Positions 8,370 through 18,715 are shown, counted from the stretch's first letter. The stretch is DNA of 64,000 bases from Promethearchaeota archaeon (GCA_019057865.1 JAHLWP010000017.1:1-64000); one strand, 5' to 3'. Numbers and translations: made by a program. Notes: generated from the letters alone by a model not told the origin.

Positions 8370-9539
8370 TTATATAATAAGTATTATTAAATCCTCAAGT
8401 TCCTCAGGAGCTTTAGTTAATTTCATGTATCCATCCTCAGTAATTAATACAGTATCAGAATGGCGAAATCCCCCTATATTAGGTATATAAATTCCAGGTT
8501 CAATACTAATTAACATATTTGGTTCAAGTTCATGATCGTATCCTTCGGCAATAAAAGGGGCTTCATGACCAGTAATACCTAGACCATGTCCCGTCCTATG
8601 AAGCAAAAAATCACCATAACCTTGTTCATTAATAAATTTTCGCACTTTTTTATCAATCTCACTCATTACAACTCCAGGTTTTAATAAATCATAAGCTAAA
8701 GACCTGGCGTTAAACATTACTTCAAACGGTTTTTTTGCTTTTTCAGGAATATTACCTAAAAAGAATGTTCTTTCAATTTCTACTCCATAACCATCAACCT
8801 GTGCTTGAATCATAGAAACAGGTGGTCCACCTTCTTCCATCTCAGCAAAAATATTTGGTACTAAATGAGGATCATGCGATATAGATGGTGGCTACACTAC
8901 TCCCATAGTGTCTGTTACTTTAAAATTAGCATTGGGTATATCTTGCACTATTTTGGAGGTCATAGCATCAGTAACTTCCTTATATAAAGCAAATTCGAGA
9001 ACTCTAGGCCGACATTTTTTGAGTAATACTCTGTGCCCCTTATTGGCAACCTTACACGCATGTATAGTCCTCCCAATCTCATAATCAGTTTTTATTATGC
9101 GCACTTCTTCGAGGATATCAGTAACTATTTGATAACCCGGTGTTTTATTAACAAAGCCGACAGGCATTATTGATTCTACTCCAACCTTTGCATCTTTTTC
9201 AATCAATTCTTGATAAAGATCATGCCAATTTTCCCCATCTCTGGCAGGAAATTCATAATAAGTCACAGTATCAACATCACATCTAACTCTCTCTTCAAAA
9301 TGTCCTTTTTCTAACAGTGGAATCAACATCTTCGGTAAACCTTCTATAGGTATTACCAAAATAAAAGGTCGTTCATGAACATAGAAAGCAAAGTTAGTTA
9401 AGTAATATATGTTCACAGGATCAGAAGATACATAGTAGTCCAAATCCTGCTCTTTCATCTTCTCTCTTACTCTTTCTAAACGATCAGACAACTCTTCTCT
9501 ACTTGGTGGAGAAGTAATAGCTTTTATTTTAGTACTCAT
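8370..9539 (-). pseudogene. M24 family (Xaa-Pro aminopeptidase/creatinase-like) gene interrupted by an in-frame TAG
   Basis: One continuous reading frame of 389 codons is split by a single TAG at 8892-8894. The N-terminal 215 residues (from ATG 9537-9539) are the creatinase/aminopeptidase P N-terminal domain (for example DPVNIYYLTNF). The remainder, starting PPSISHDPH straight after the TAG in the same frame, is the catalytic pita-bread domain. The family His in HRTGHGLGITGH and the IEPGIY glutamate are kept. The metal-binding Asp pair reads VDGYGVEIERT, and the last metal Glu is replaced in FRHSDTV. That pattern resembles creatinase-like, metal-independent M24 proteins rather than true metallopeptidases. 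Without the TAG the length is normal. It may be a recent nonsense mutation, read-through or recoding, or a consensus error; a C-terminal piece alone could start at 8840. Confidence 0.8.
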
Positions 9540-9629
9540 TATTCTTTCCTACATTTTAATTATGTAATTATAATCATATAATATTAAATAATAAATATAG
9601 CTTTATTAGATGGTAAAGAATATAATAAG

Positions 9630-11222
9630 ATGAGCTTTGGATATTTTGGTTTAGTATTGCATGGTCATATTCCATGGTGTAAAAAATCTGGAACTTGGCC
9701 TGCAGGTGAAGAATGGGTCATGGAGGCTATGAACGAGACATATATTCCTATGTTAAATATTTTGAGGGAATTGAAAGAGGATGACATTAAAACAGCGATT
9801 ACTATAAATATTACGCCAATATTAGCTGAACAACTAGCAGATGAATACATGAAACAACGATTTTCAGAGTACATGGAAAATTTAATCTCAAGAGCAAAAA
9901 ATGATATTAATAGATTTGAAAACCATCCTGAACGAAGAAGAATTACTGAATTTCATTTAAGAAATTTTGAGCATGTATTAGATACTTTTTATCATAATTA
10001 TTATAGAGATATCTTAGGGAGTTTTAAATGGCTCCAAGATAAAGGGATGATTGAATTAATAACATGTGGAGCAACACACGGTTTTTTACCACTTTTTGAG
10101 AGCGATTCTGGAATTTTTTCTCAAATTCAGTTAGCCTTAGATACTCATAAAAAGTATTTCCAAAGAGAACCAAAAGGCATCTGGCTTCCTGAATGTGCTT
10201 ATCGGCCTAAAGAATACAGAGATGGTAAACTTCGAGAGAGTATTGATTATTGGTTGAATAATTCTGGTATAGAATACTTTTTTGTTGATTCTCATGGAGT
10301 TTTAAATGCTGAGATACTTGAGCAGAAGAATGAAATAGGATTAAATACAAATTTTGGATACAATTTAGAAACTGGTGTATCAGTATTTGGTAGAAATAAG
10401 AATATAAGTAGACAAGTTTGGGATGCAAAAATAGGATATCCTGGAAACGAACATTATAGAGAATTTCATAAAAAGGATCAAGAATCGGGATTACATTATT
10501 GGAGAATTACTAGTAAAAATTTAGGAACAGGGGAGAAACAATTATATAATATTGAAAAGTCAGAAGAAGTAGTTGAATCTCATGCAACTCACTTTGTTTC
10601 ATTGATTATCGAAGAGTTAAGACAATTCTCAGAAAAATTTTCAACAAACGGGATTATTGTCTCTCCTTACGATTTTGAACTTTATGGTCATTGGTGGATG
10701 GAGGGAATATTATGGTTAAAGAAAGTCTTTGAAATGATTCAAAACTATGAAGATATAGAAATGATCACTATTTCTGACTACATTTCCAAATATAAAGATA
10801 ATTTTTCAATAATTAGGATTGGAGAAAGCAGCTGGGGTGAAGGTGGTCATTTTCAAGTTTGGAAAAATCCGGAACATGGTTGGGTTTGGCCTTACATCAA
10901 TGGATCAATAAAGGAATTTGAAAATGTTTTAGAAGTTAACCCTAATCCCAATAATTGGGAAAGAAGGATCTTACAGCAGATAGCCAGAGAATTATTGTTA
11001 ATGGAAGGTAGTGATTGGCCTTTTCTACTCTATACTAAACAAGCAAAAGAATATGCAAATATGAGATTTCATCATCATCATCAAAGATTTAACAGGTTAA
11101 TTTGGCAAGCCAAAGATTTTAAAGATATCAACAGAATATCCTTAGAAACATTAGAGGAAATTGAATCCATAGATAGTTGTTTTCAAAATATAAACATTAA
11201 TTATTTTAAAAGAATTAAATAA
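9630..11222 (+). CDS. glycoside hydrolase family 57, 1,4-alpha-glucan branching enzyme type
   Basis: Cytoplasmic GH57 enzyme of 530 residues, the usual length of the single-barrel branching-enzyme subgroup. It transfers alpha-1,4-glucan segments to make alpha-1,6 branches in glycogen-like polymers. It opens with the GH57 LVLHGHIPW signature. The nucleophile motif WLPECAY places Glu188, and SPYDFELYGHWW places Asp348. These positions are close to the catalytic Glu183/Asp354 pair I recall for the Thermococcus enzyme. The C-terminal helical part has the HHHHQRFNRL motif typical of the family. Starts at ATG, 90 bases from the divergent M24 gene, so the promoters share that gap. An amylase-type GH57 specificity is the main alternative. 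Confidence 0.9.
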   Translation: MSFGYFGLVLHGHIPWCKKSGTWPAGEEWVMEAMNETYIPMLNILRELKEDDIKTAITINITPILAEQLADEYMKQRFSEYMENLISRAKNDINRFENHPERRRITEFHLRNFEHVLDTFYHNYYRDILGSFKWLQDKGMIELITCGATHGFLPLFESDSGIFSQIQLALDTHKKYFQREPKGIWLPECAYRPKEYRDGKLRESIDYWLNNSGIEYFFVDSHGVLNAEILEQKNEIGLNTNFGYNLETGVSVFGRNKNISRQVWDAKIGYPGNEHYREFHKKDQESGLHYWRITSKNLGTGEKQLYNIEKSEEVVESHATHFVSLIIEELRQFSEKFSTNGIIVSPYDFELYGHWWMEGILWLKKVFEMIQNYEDIEMITISDYISKYKDNFSIIRIGESSWGEGGHFQVWKNPEHGWVWPYINGSIKEFENVLEVNPNPNNWERRILQQIARELLLMEGSDWPFLLYTKQAKEYANMRFHHHHQRFNRLIWQAKDFKDINRISLETLEEIESIDSCFQNININYFKRIK

Positions 11223-11264
11223 TATTTTTTCCTGGAATTAATAAATTCTTCATGAATTTCATGG

Positions 11265-11813
11265 CTATAAAATAAAGATTGCTGCTGCTAATACAGATGC
11301 CCATTCTTCCTCTTCTCTAACTGATGCATGAGAGGTAATATTTTTAGTCTCAACAATCTTTCCTCCCATTTTAAAGACTTCTCTTTTTTCATCATAGTTC
11401 GCATTGGGATCAAACGGAATTCCCAGAGTAGTTGCTAACATTTCTGCTGCTAGATCTTCAGCGATATCTCCAACTATTTCAGGATTCACACCAAAAGAAT
11501 GATGTTCACTCAAATACCCATATTGACCTTTATCAGCAGGTTTTGCTACTCCTATAGAAGCACAAATTAAACGATTATATTCATTGGAGTCTGCTCTTGC
11601 CAAAACAGTAAATACTATTTGACCGGGACGTAGTTGTTTTAATCCATCCTCACTATTTATCTCAATACAATAGGCAGGAAGTATTGAAGAGACATTGACC
11701 AGATTATATTTTTCAATTCCAGCATCTCTGAGAGCTTGTTCGAAAGCTGCTAGCTTAGTTTTGTGAAATCCTTGACCTTTAACAAAAAATACCTTTTTTG
11801 GGACGAGAGCCAT
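11265..11813 (-). CDS. pdaD: pyruvoyl-dependent arginine decarboxylase
   Basis: Proenzyme that converts arginine to agmatine, the first step of archaeal polyamine (and agmatidine) synthesis. The 182-residue product has the self-cleavage site VNVSSILPAY, with cleavage expected between Ser42 and Ser43 to give a beta chain and a pyruvoyl-capped alpha chain. Other family features are the GQIVFTVLARADS strand and the acidic EEEEWAS near the C-terminus. A strong AGGAGG ribosome-binding site lies 8 bases before the ATG. The convergent GH57 gene ends 42 bases away. No other polyamine genes are nearby. Confidence 0.95.
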   Translation of the reverse strand: MALVPKKVFFVKGQGFHKTKLAAFEQALRDAGIEKYNLVNVSSILPAYCIEINSEDGLKQLRPGQIVFTVLARADSNEYNRLICASIGVAKPADKGQYGYLSEHHSFGVNPEIVGDIAEDLAAEMLATTLGIPFDPNANYDEKREVFKMGGKIVETKNITSHASVREEEEWASVLAAAIFIL

Positions 11814-12067
11814 CGTTCATTCCTCCTAATATTATTAAATATTAATTAAGAATTAATTATAAATGGTAATATTTAAATTTACTTAAAATATAGAAATATA
11901 TTAATAATTTTAAATAATAAATCAAATTAAGTATAAGAATTCATTTATTCGGTAAAGTTAATTTGAGTTTATATGAAAAAAGAATGGTTTATAAAATTTA
12001 ATCACAAAGATCATTAGAAGCAAAAAAAGCTAATTTAATTCAAAAATTTAAACAGGATAATCTAAAT

Positions 12068-13365
12068 CTAAGCGTCCTCTAATTTTATCACATTATTCAA
12101 TTCTTCATAAGCTTTGTTTTTACTGTCTTCATCATGTTGACATTCTATTATCCTCCAAAATCTATATTCATGGTTAAGATAAGCAGGACAGTCCATTTTT
12201 ATATCATCAGGACAATTTGTAATCTGCCAGCATTGAAAATTAGTTTCTTCAAAAAATTTATGGAATTTTTTTGGCAACTTTTTATAATCAAACTGAGTCT
12301 CTTTAATGTAGTTGTCCAAATCATTTGAATTATAGGTGTTCCAAAATAGTATAATTTTATTCTTGTTTTCTTCCTTTATAAGGAAATCAAACATTCCTGC
12401 CATTGCTTTTCCCGTATAAGTAGTTTCTAAATCAAATCCTTTTTCTTTCCCTTCCAATTCAAATATGGTATCTACGGCTTTTTGCCCTCTAATTGTTTTC
12501 ACACCATATCCAGATCCCAAATAACATTTTATTAATTCAAAATCATCTTCAGTAACCTTTAATTTTGGGAAGTTTTTATCTTTTTTATGTAAATATTTAA
12601 GAGCTTTACTCGCATTTCTAGCTAAATTAGAGCTATTAACAATGAAATCTTTAACCACTGCTACTGCATAAACTTTAGTTTTAAGTCCTAGTAATTTACA
12701 ACCTGCTATTAATCCTGCTGCTGTTCCTGTAGTACCAGCTGCTATAAATATTATATCAGGTTCAGAGATTTGTCCTTTTTTAATTTGCTCATTTAACTCT
12801 AAAATTGCTTCTATAAAACCAACTATTCCTAAAGGAGTTCCTCTACCAATTAAAGGACTTCCTCCTGGAAGTATAAAATCATATTTACGGTGAAAAATCC
12901 AAAAAAATAAGGCTTTAATATATGTACTAACGTCTCTTTTACCAAAATGTAGTTTTGCTCCAAAATAATCATATAGTAATAATGATCGTTGTACATGCCA
13001 AGTGAGAGGTTGATTAAGAGAAATAAATCACATTTTAATGGGGGATTTAATATATTACAAGCAATTAAACAAGCTAATCCATGATTTGTGCCAATACCTC
13101 CACAAGTTATAATTGCTTTCTTCTTCTTTCTTTTAATTATATTTCCAAAGATGAATTCAAGCTTCCGGAGTTTATTACCACCATAAATTTGGTGATTTTT
13201 ATCATCTCGTTTAATGTAAATTTGACCATCCTCTAAATTAAAATATTTTTCTAGTTTAGTTAATCTTTCCACAGGTGTAGGCACATTAGTAAGTAGAGGT
13301 ATCCAAGGAACTTTTTCCTTCAGATTGGGATATTCTTTAAATAAGAGAGGTTCTATTCGTTCCAT
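12068..13365 (-). pseudogene. ACC deaminase / D-cysteine desulfhydrase-like PLP enzyme with C-terminal two-CW-like extension, frameshifted
   Basis: PLP fold-type II enzyme broken by one base. The first part (from ATG 13365) has IYIKRDDKNH and the PLP-lysine motif YGGNKLRKLEF, then leaves frame after KCDLFLL. The correct continuation (NQPLTWHVQRS, then ILPGGSPLIGRGTPLG and AAGTTGTAAGL) runs in the next frame to the stop at 12068. Adding one A at about 13012-13017 restores a 432-residue protein. The last ~60 residues go beyond the usual enzyme length and carry CWQITNCP ... CPAY, which looks like the small Cys/Trp two-CW motif. The enzyme would deaminate a small amino acid such as ACC or D-cysteine. 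The break may be decay or a sequencing error. The C-terminal part alone has an internal ATG at 12658. Confidence 0.8.
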
Positions 13366-13442
13366 ATTGATTAGAATACTGAATTAATAATAAAATTTTA
13401 TAATGAGAGAGAAAATTAGAATTTTGTTTAATATTTTAAGAT

Positions 13443-14219
13443 TTAGTGCTTTTCTTTCACAAACTTTTCAAGCCTCTGTTTCAGTTCTTCAGATTGACCT
13501 GTTAAAATCATTGCTCGTAATTCCTTGGCTAGTACCGATTCAAGATTGTCGTCTTGGTTTTCATTTATCAATTTTTTTGCCCATTTGAGAGCTAAATGAT
13601 CTTTTTGTACTATTGAATTTGCTGTACGTCTAAGAATTCTTTTTAGTCCTTCAGGCTTACAAACATGATTTACTAATCCGATATTAAGAGCTTCTTCAGC
13701 ATTAATTTCTGTGCCTAGATACATTAATTGTTTTGCTCGACCTTCACCAATAATTCTTGGCAATAATTTTGTAGATGCATTAGAAAAGAATAGTCCTACT
13801 CCTAGTTCTGGGAGCATTATCCTTGTATCATTTGCTGCGATTCTTAAATCACAATATAATAACTGCTCAAATCCTCCCCCAATAACCCAACCATGAAGAC
13901 CAGCAATAATCACTCCTGGATGAGCTATCATAGCTCTTGTTAAATTTTGAAAGGATTCCAAAAACTCTATAGCTTCAGCTAATCTTTCTCTACTTGTAAG
14001 TAGATCATATCCATATTTCAGGTCAGCACCTACAGTGAAATGTTTCCCATTAGCTGCATAAATAACACAAACGTCATTATTCTCAGCACTTTTTTTAAAA
14101 GCATTAATCAATTCTTTAAGAGTTACTAAATCTAAGGTATTTCGCTGTTCTGGTTTGTTTAGTGTTATTTTTCCAATATCTCCTTGTTTTTCATATAAGA
14201 TAATTTCTTTTTTCATCAT
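13443..14219 (-). CDS. enoyl-CoA hydratase/isomerase family protein
   Basis: Crotonase-fold enzyme of 258 residues, acting on acyl-CoA thioesters in beta-oxidation-like or related pathways. I start at the ATG at 14217-14219 because GGAGAAA lies just upstream at 14221-14227; an earlier ATG at 14279 would add a 20-residue tail not seen in the family. Hallmarks: ITLNKPEQRNTLD, the oxyanion-hole region GKHFTVGADLKYG, and the second oxyanion segment GVIIAGLHGWVIGGGFEQLL. The active-site carboxylate position reads LPELGVGLFF, keeping a Glu. The acyl-CoA ligase at 14320 is divergent, 100 bases away, suggesting a shared fatty- or aromatic-acid role. Exact substrate unknown. Confidence 0.9.
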   Translation of the reverse strand: MMKKEIILYEKQGDIGKITLNKPEQRNTLDLVTLKELINAFKKSAENNDVCVIYAANGKHFTVGADLKYGYDLLTSRERLAEAIEFLESFQNLTRAMIAHPGVIIAGLHGWVIGGGFEQLLYCDLRIAANDTRIMLPELGVGLFFSNASTKLLPRIIGEGRAKQLMYLGTEINAEEALNIGLVNHVCKPEGLKRILRRTANSIVQKDHLALKWAKKLINENQDDNLESVLAKELRAMILTGQSEELKQRLEKFVKEKH

Positions 14220-14319
14220 CTTTCTCCATATCAGATTCATTATGAATAAAAAGTTCTTATATAAGAAATTATTTTTCATTTTTATACAAAATTTAATTTT
14301 CAGTAAAAAACCATAAATA

Positions 14320-15939
14320 ATGATGAATAAAAAATTGGATATTCCTAAGTATGATTATCTATGGCAATATGTAAAACATTGGGCTTCGATAGATCCTGAA
14401 TTTCCTTTTATAAAATTCAAATGGAAAAAATACAATGCGAAAGAATTCTCTGATACAGTTGATCATTTAGCTGAAGCTTTTCTAGATCTAGGGGTAAAAA
14501 AAGGTGATACAATTGTAACAATATTACCCATGATTATAGAATATGTTTTAATATACTTTGCAGCTAATTCTATTGGTGCAATTTGTGTACCAATGGATGT
14601 CCGTTTTAGATCAGCAGATTATAGGCGTTTTATCCACCATGTAGACCCTAAATTAGTATTTCTAATAGGAAAAGCACGTGGATATAATATTGCCAATATT
14701 ATTAAAGAATTAAGTTCAGAGTTTAACTCTAAAATCAAATACTATATAATAGGAAGAGATGAATACGGAAATCCATTTGAAGAATTATTAACAAAAAACT
14801 ATAAATTAAGTAATGAATTAAAAGCAGTACAGTTAAAATTGAGTCCTGATGACGGTGCTCTAATTATCTTTACTGGTGGAACTACAGGTGTACCAAAAGC
14901 AGCAATGTTAACTCATAGAAACATTGCGCGAGCAAGTTATTTAGAAGCGAAGTACATTAAGGATAAAGGGGAGCCTTTAGGATTAAAACCTAGATTTAAA
15001 ATGATTAACAATTTTCCACCTAGTCATGTAGGCGGCTCTGTCGAAATCATGGGTACCATTATTGCTGCAGGATGTGAAATAATTTTACAAGAACAATGGA
15101 ATCCATATGCAGTGTTAAGAACAATAAGAAAATTAAAATTACAATTGATTGGTGGCGTTCCAACAATGTATGCAATAATGTTAAGTTTACCAGATTTAGA
15201 TAATTTTGATTTATCTTCATTAGTTTTAGCTGTAGTTAGTGGAGAGAAATTGAGCATGGAACTTTTAACTGGTATGAGAGATAAAATCTGCCCTAATATT
15301 ATCAATGCTTATGGAAGTACAGAATCAGGTCCAGAAGTTACATTTACAGATATAGGTGATCCATTAGAAGAATTAGCTAATGGTTATATTGGTAAATTAT
15401 TACCTGATCAGGAGATGAAAATAGTAGATGAGAATGATAATGAACTGAACTCAGGAGAAATTGGCGAAATGTTGTTTCGAGGTTCTTTAACTATACCCGG
15501 ATATTATAAAATGCCCGAGGAAAACAAAACAACTTTCACTATAGATGGTTGGTGCAGATCTGGAGATTTAGGTTATATCACTAAGGATAGTAGAATATAC
15601 ATTAAAGGAAGAAAGAAATTTATTATTCGAGTAGGCAGTTATACAGTATTACCATCTGAAGTAGAAAGTGTAGTTATTGAACACCCTAAAGTAGCTATGG
15701 TCGCAGCTGTTGGAGTTCCTGATAAAATTTATAATGAGGTAATATGGCTTGCTGTCGTCCCAGAATCCGGACAAGAAATCAATGAAATTGAAATAATAGA
15801 AATGTGCAAAAAAGATTTAGCAGATTTCAAAGTTCCTAAAAAAGTTATAATTAAGAAAGAACTTCCTATTACTCGTTTAGCTAAAATAGATAGACCAACG
15901 CTCCAAAAACAAATTATAGAAGAATTTAAGTTAGTTTAA
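14320..15939 (+). CDS. AMP-dependent acyl-CoA synthetase (class I adenylate-forming enzyme)
   Basis: The 539-residue product activates a carboxylic acid with ATP and joins it to CoA. Family motifs are present in order: the ATP-binding IIFTGGTTGVPKAAMLTH (near residues 184-201), the aromatic/adenine motif NAYGSTESGPE, the hinge region DGWCRSGDLGYITKDSRIYI followed by GRKKFIIRVGS, and the C-terminal catalytic lysine in ITRLAKIDRP. Length fits medium/long-chain ligases. The specificity pocket cannot be assigned from sequence. It is divergent from the enoyl-CoA hydratase and followed 105 bases later by pepD. ATG start; no clear ribosome-binding site. Confidence 0.92.
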   Translation: MMNKKLDIPKYDYLWQYVKHWASIDPEFPFIKFKWKKYNAKEFSDTVDHLAEAFLDLGVKKGDTIVTILPMIIEYVLIYFAANSIGAICVPMDVRFRSADYRRFIHHVDPKLVFLIGKARGYNIANIIKELSSEFNSKIKYYIIGRDEYGNPFEELLTKNYKLSNELKAVQLKLSPDDGALIIFTGGTTGVPKAAMLTHRNIARASYLEAKYIKDKGEPLGLKPRFKMINNFPPSHVGGSVEIMGTIIAAGCEIILQEQWNPYAVLRTIRKLKLQLIGGVPTMYAIMLSLPDLDNFDLSSLVLAVVSGEKLSMELLTGMRDKICPNIINAYGSTESGPEVTFTDIGDPLEELANGYIGKLLPDQEMKIVDENDNELNSGEIGEMLFRGSLTIPGYYKMPEENKTTFTIDGWCRSGDLGYITKDSRIYIKGRKKFIIRVGSYTVLPSEVESVVIEHPKVAMVAAVGVPDKIYNEVIWLAVVPESGQEINEIEIIEMCKKDLADFKVPKKVIIKKELPITRLAKIDRPTLQKQIIEEFKLV

Positions 15940-16044
15940 TCTAATATCAAATCTTATTTATAGTATTATTTTATATTTTTATTATTGAGTAAGGAAAATC
16001 TAAAATTACAATTTTTTCTATATTGTTTTATATAGTGATACAAT

Positions 16045-17571
16045 ATGGTTTTAGAGAAGCTGAAACCAACAATTGTTTGGAATATTTTTGAAAATGTCGT
16101 TGCTAGTACCCCTAGACCCTCCAAACATGAAGAGAAAATCCGCAATAAGATTAAGGACTGGATATCTGAGCAAAAAAGAATAACTAACATTAATTTTAAA
16201 ATCTATGAAGATAATATTGGAAATTTATTAATTAAGAGACCCGCTTCAAGAGGAATGGAATTAAGTCCTTCTATTTTACTTCAAGGACATCTAGATATGA
16301 TATGCGTCACAGAGCGGTCAGAAGGGTATAATTTTTTTGAAAAGGGGATTCCATTACGAATCCAAGATAATAATGAGTGGATAGATGCCGATGGAACAAC
16401 ATTAGGAGCAGATAACGGTATAGGAATAGCATTAGCACTTGCTCTTCTAATAGAAAAAGAAATTGAAGAACCTCATGGACTTATTGAGGTGCTTTTTACT
16501 GTTAATGAGGAAGATGGATTCACAGGAGCAACTAATCTTGATGTTAAAGCGCTTAATATTACAAGTAAATATATGATAAATTTAGATAGTGGACCGCAAG
16601 GAGAAATTATTATAGGGTCTGTTTGTGGAAGAAGAACTTATTTTAGGAAAAAGTTTGAATGGATAAAACCAGAATCAAAAGAGGATTTAATATTTATTGA
16701 ACTCGCTATTAATGGACTTTTAAGTGGCCATTCTGGAGGTGATATTCATCTTCCTAGAGCAAATGCAAATAAATTAGTAACTAAGATACTATCTGCTATA
16801 ATTCAAAAAATTGATATATATATTTGTAATTGGAATGGGGGTATCAAAGGGAATATTATTCCTAGTGAATCTAAAGTAAAATTTGCAATTAATTCAAAAG
16901 ATCAAAATTTATTTGAAAATTTAATTGATAAAGAAATTTCCGCCTATTATGACTATTATAAAAGTATTATATCTAATCCGCCCAAATTGGAGCCAAATTT
17001 ACAAATTGAATGGAAGACAGGAGAATCAGAAGATTTTCTATCTTTAATAGATACAAAAAATGTCATTTATACATCACACATCATTCCTCATGGAGTTATC
17101 CGTAATTCTCCTTTTTTTGAGAACTTTGTAGAGACTTCAAATAATTTTGCAACTGTTAAGACAGAAAATAATGAGATTGAATTTCAATTATATCCTCGTA
17201 GTATTATACGTACAGAACTAGATAATTTCTGTCGTAGAATGATTCACTTAGGAGAATTAACAGATTGGCAAATTACATTACGTTCCGTCTTACCTGAATG
17301 GAAACCACGACCAGAATCAAAGTTCCTAAGGTATGTTAAAGAACAATATGAAGATCTCTTAAAAAAACCAGTTAAAGTCAATGTAATACATGGAGGATTG
17401 GAGACTGGAATGATAAGTAAAAAAATTCCAGGAATAAATATGATCTCTATTGGTCCTACAATAATTGGGGAACACACAACTAATGAAAAAGTGAAAATAT
17501 CTGATGTTGGAAGGGTCTATGGATTATTAATTCAGATTATAAAGAATTTTCCAAAATCAATATTAACTTAA
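16045..17571 (+). CDS. pepD: cytosolic beta-Ala/Xaa-His dipeptidase (PepD, peptidase family M20)
   Basis: Zinc dipeptidase of 508 residues, slightly longer than the usual ~485 of the PepD group. Metal-site motifs are visible: QGHLDMICV (first His/Asp), TTLGADNGIGIALAL (bridging Asp), VNEEDGFTGA (catalytic and metal Glu), NLDSGPQGEI (Asp) and the C-terminal EHTTNEKV (His). The dimerisation lid lies in between (about residues 190-400), with the HSGGDIH motif. It would recycle peptides in the cytoplasm, in keeping with the binding proteins at 33207 and 41856. Its last 9 bases overlap the convergent MBL-hydrolase gene. Confidence 0.92.
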   Translation: MVLEKLKPTIVWNIFENVVASTPRPSKHEEKIRNKIKDWISEQKRITNINFKIYEDNIGNLLIKRPASRGMELSPSILLQGHLDMICVTERSEGYNFFEKGIPLRIQDNNEWIDADGTTLGADNGIGIALALALLIEKEIEEPHGLIEVLFTVNEEDGFTGATNLDVKALNITSKYMINLDSGPQGEIIIGSVCGRRTYFRKKFEWIKPESKEDLIFIELAINGLLSGHSGGDIHLPRANANKLVTKILSAIIQKIDIYICNWNGGIKGNIIPSESKVKFAINSKDQNLFENLIDKEISAYYDYYKSIISNPPKLEPNLQIEWKTGESEDFLSLIDTKNVIYTSHIIPHGVIRNSPFFENFVETSNNFATVKTENNEIEFQLYPRSIIRTELDNFCRRMIHLGELTDWQITLRSVLPEWKPRPESKFLRYVKEQYEDLLKKPVKVNVIHGGLETGMISKKIPGINMISIGPTIIGEHTTNEKVKISDVGRVYGLLIQIIKNFPKSILT

Positions 17572-18465
17572 AATATAACCTTTGCCTTCTCGTTCTATCA
17601 ATTTATTTTTAATGAATTTATCAAAATGTTTTTGGATCATTATCATTTCAGCAATAATTTCATATTTCTTGAATTCACTATAATATTTATATATAAGATT
17701 TTTACCCTTAAAATCTATTACTAATATTGGTTTGGTCTCAGGGAAATTTGATAAAATGCGCTCATCACGTTTATGGATTACTGATTTGTACTTAATTAAT
17801 TCTTCTTTTATCTCTTTTCCGCCCTCAATTATTCCTCTATGACCAGTAGTAGCCATCTCTATATCTAAATCTATTAATTTATCGAGTGATTCTTCAAAAT
17901 CAATTAAATTTGAGTCAATACCCGCATAAAATACAAAATTAGTTAAATCAATATCTGCTAAGAAGGCTATTTTAGAATTCAGTTCTAAAAATGAACAATG
18001 ACCGGCTGTATGCCCAGGAGTATGAATTACTTTCAACTCATAATCACTACCAACTTTTATTATCTCATTGTCCGTTAAAGCTTTTTCTATTTTGGTATTA
18101 TCTAATTTGAAGCTTTCCCAAAGCCATTCAAATTCTTCTTCTGCTGGACTATTTGAGATACCATAATATTCATAAAATTTATCAACATTCTCTATCAGAA
18201 ATTTATCTTTTGAATGGATGAAAAAGTTGGCATTAGACAAAAGCCTATTACCTGAAGTATGATCTTCATGCCAATGCGAAAGTAATACATTTTTTATGGG
18301 GAATTGTCTTTTTAACTTTCTCAATAATCTACTTGAGATTCCTGTATCAATTAAATAATCTTCAATAAGTAAAGAGTGCGAGTAAGGATATTTTCCATTT
18401 CTTGCTCCTTTTATAAAATAAATATTCTTAAATTCATCTGAAATAAGTTCTAAAAAATTATCCAT
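17563..18465 (-). CDS. metallo-beta-lactamase fold hydrolase
   Basis: MBL-fold hydrolase of 300 residues. The zinc motif is LLSHWHEDHTSGN, followed by TPGHTAGHCSF (third metal His), AFLADIDL (bridging Asp) and ATGHRG (last His), so the metal site is complete. A C-terminal helical segment (about 215-290) resembles the substrate-lid tails of glyoxalase II-like or LACTB2-like members. Substrate unknown: thioester, lactone or nucleic acid are all possible. AAGGA precedes the ATG. It overlaps the 3-prime end of pepD by 9 bases on the opposite strand. Confidence 0.88.
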   Translation of the reverse strand: MDNFLELISDEFKNIYFIKGARNGKYPYSHSLLIEDYLIDTGISSRLLRKLKRQFPIKNVLLSHWHEDHTSGNRLLSNANFFIHSKDKFLIENVDKFYEYYGISNSPAEEEFEWLWESFKLDNTKIEKALTDNEIIKVGSDYELKVIHTPGHTAGHCSFLELNSKIAFLADIDLTNFVFYAGIDSNLIDFEESLDKLIDLDIEMATTGHRGIIEGGKEIKEELIKYKSVIHKRDERILSNFPETKPILVIDFKGKNLIYKYYSEFKKYEIIAEMIMIQKHFDKFIKNKLIEREGKGYILS

Positions 18466-18715
18466 AACGATCCTTTAACTCAAGAATTTGAAAGATTTAA
18501 AGGTTTTTAATGTCTTAAATGTTTGGATTTATTTCTATTAGTTCCCTTATTTTTTTAAGTTAGTACACTAGTGGAACATTAATTTTTGAGTTTTAATTTT
18601 TATGAATTATTGGAGTTTTTATTGTTTTTTGAAAAATATAATATGGTTAAGTTTGTATTGACCATCTTAAATTACATTTAATTAAAATAGAAATAATCGA
18701 AGGGGTTTAATAAAA

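Noticed and set aside
8370..8840. Treating the two M24 halves as two separate genes
   Set aside because: Both halves lie in one frame with only a TAG between, and 17 conserved-looking codons connect the TAG to the internal ATG, so a single interrupted gene fits better.
8892..8894. General reassignment of TAG to an amino acid
   Set aside because: TAG ends several other genes in the window (for example at 28731, 40520, 20791 and 47240) at sensible protein ends.
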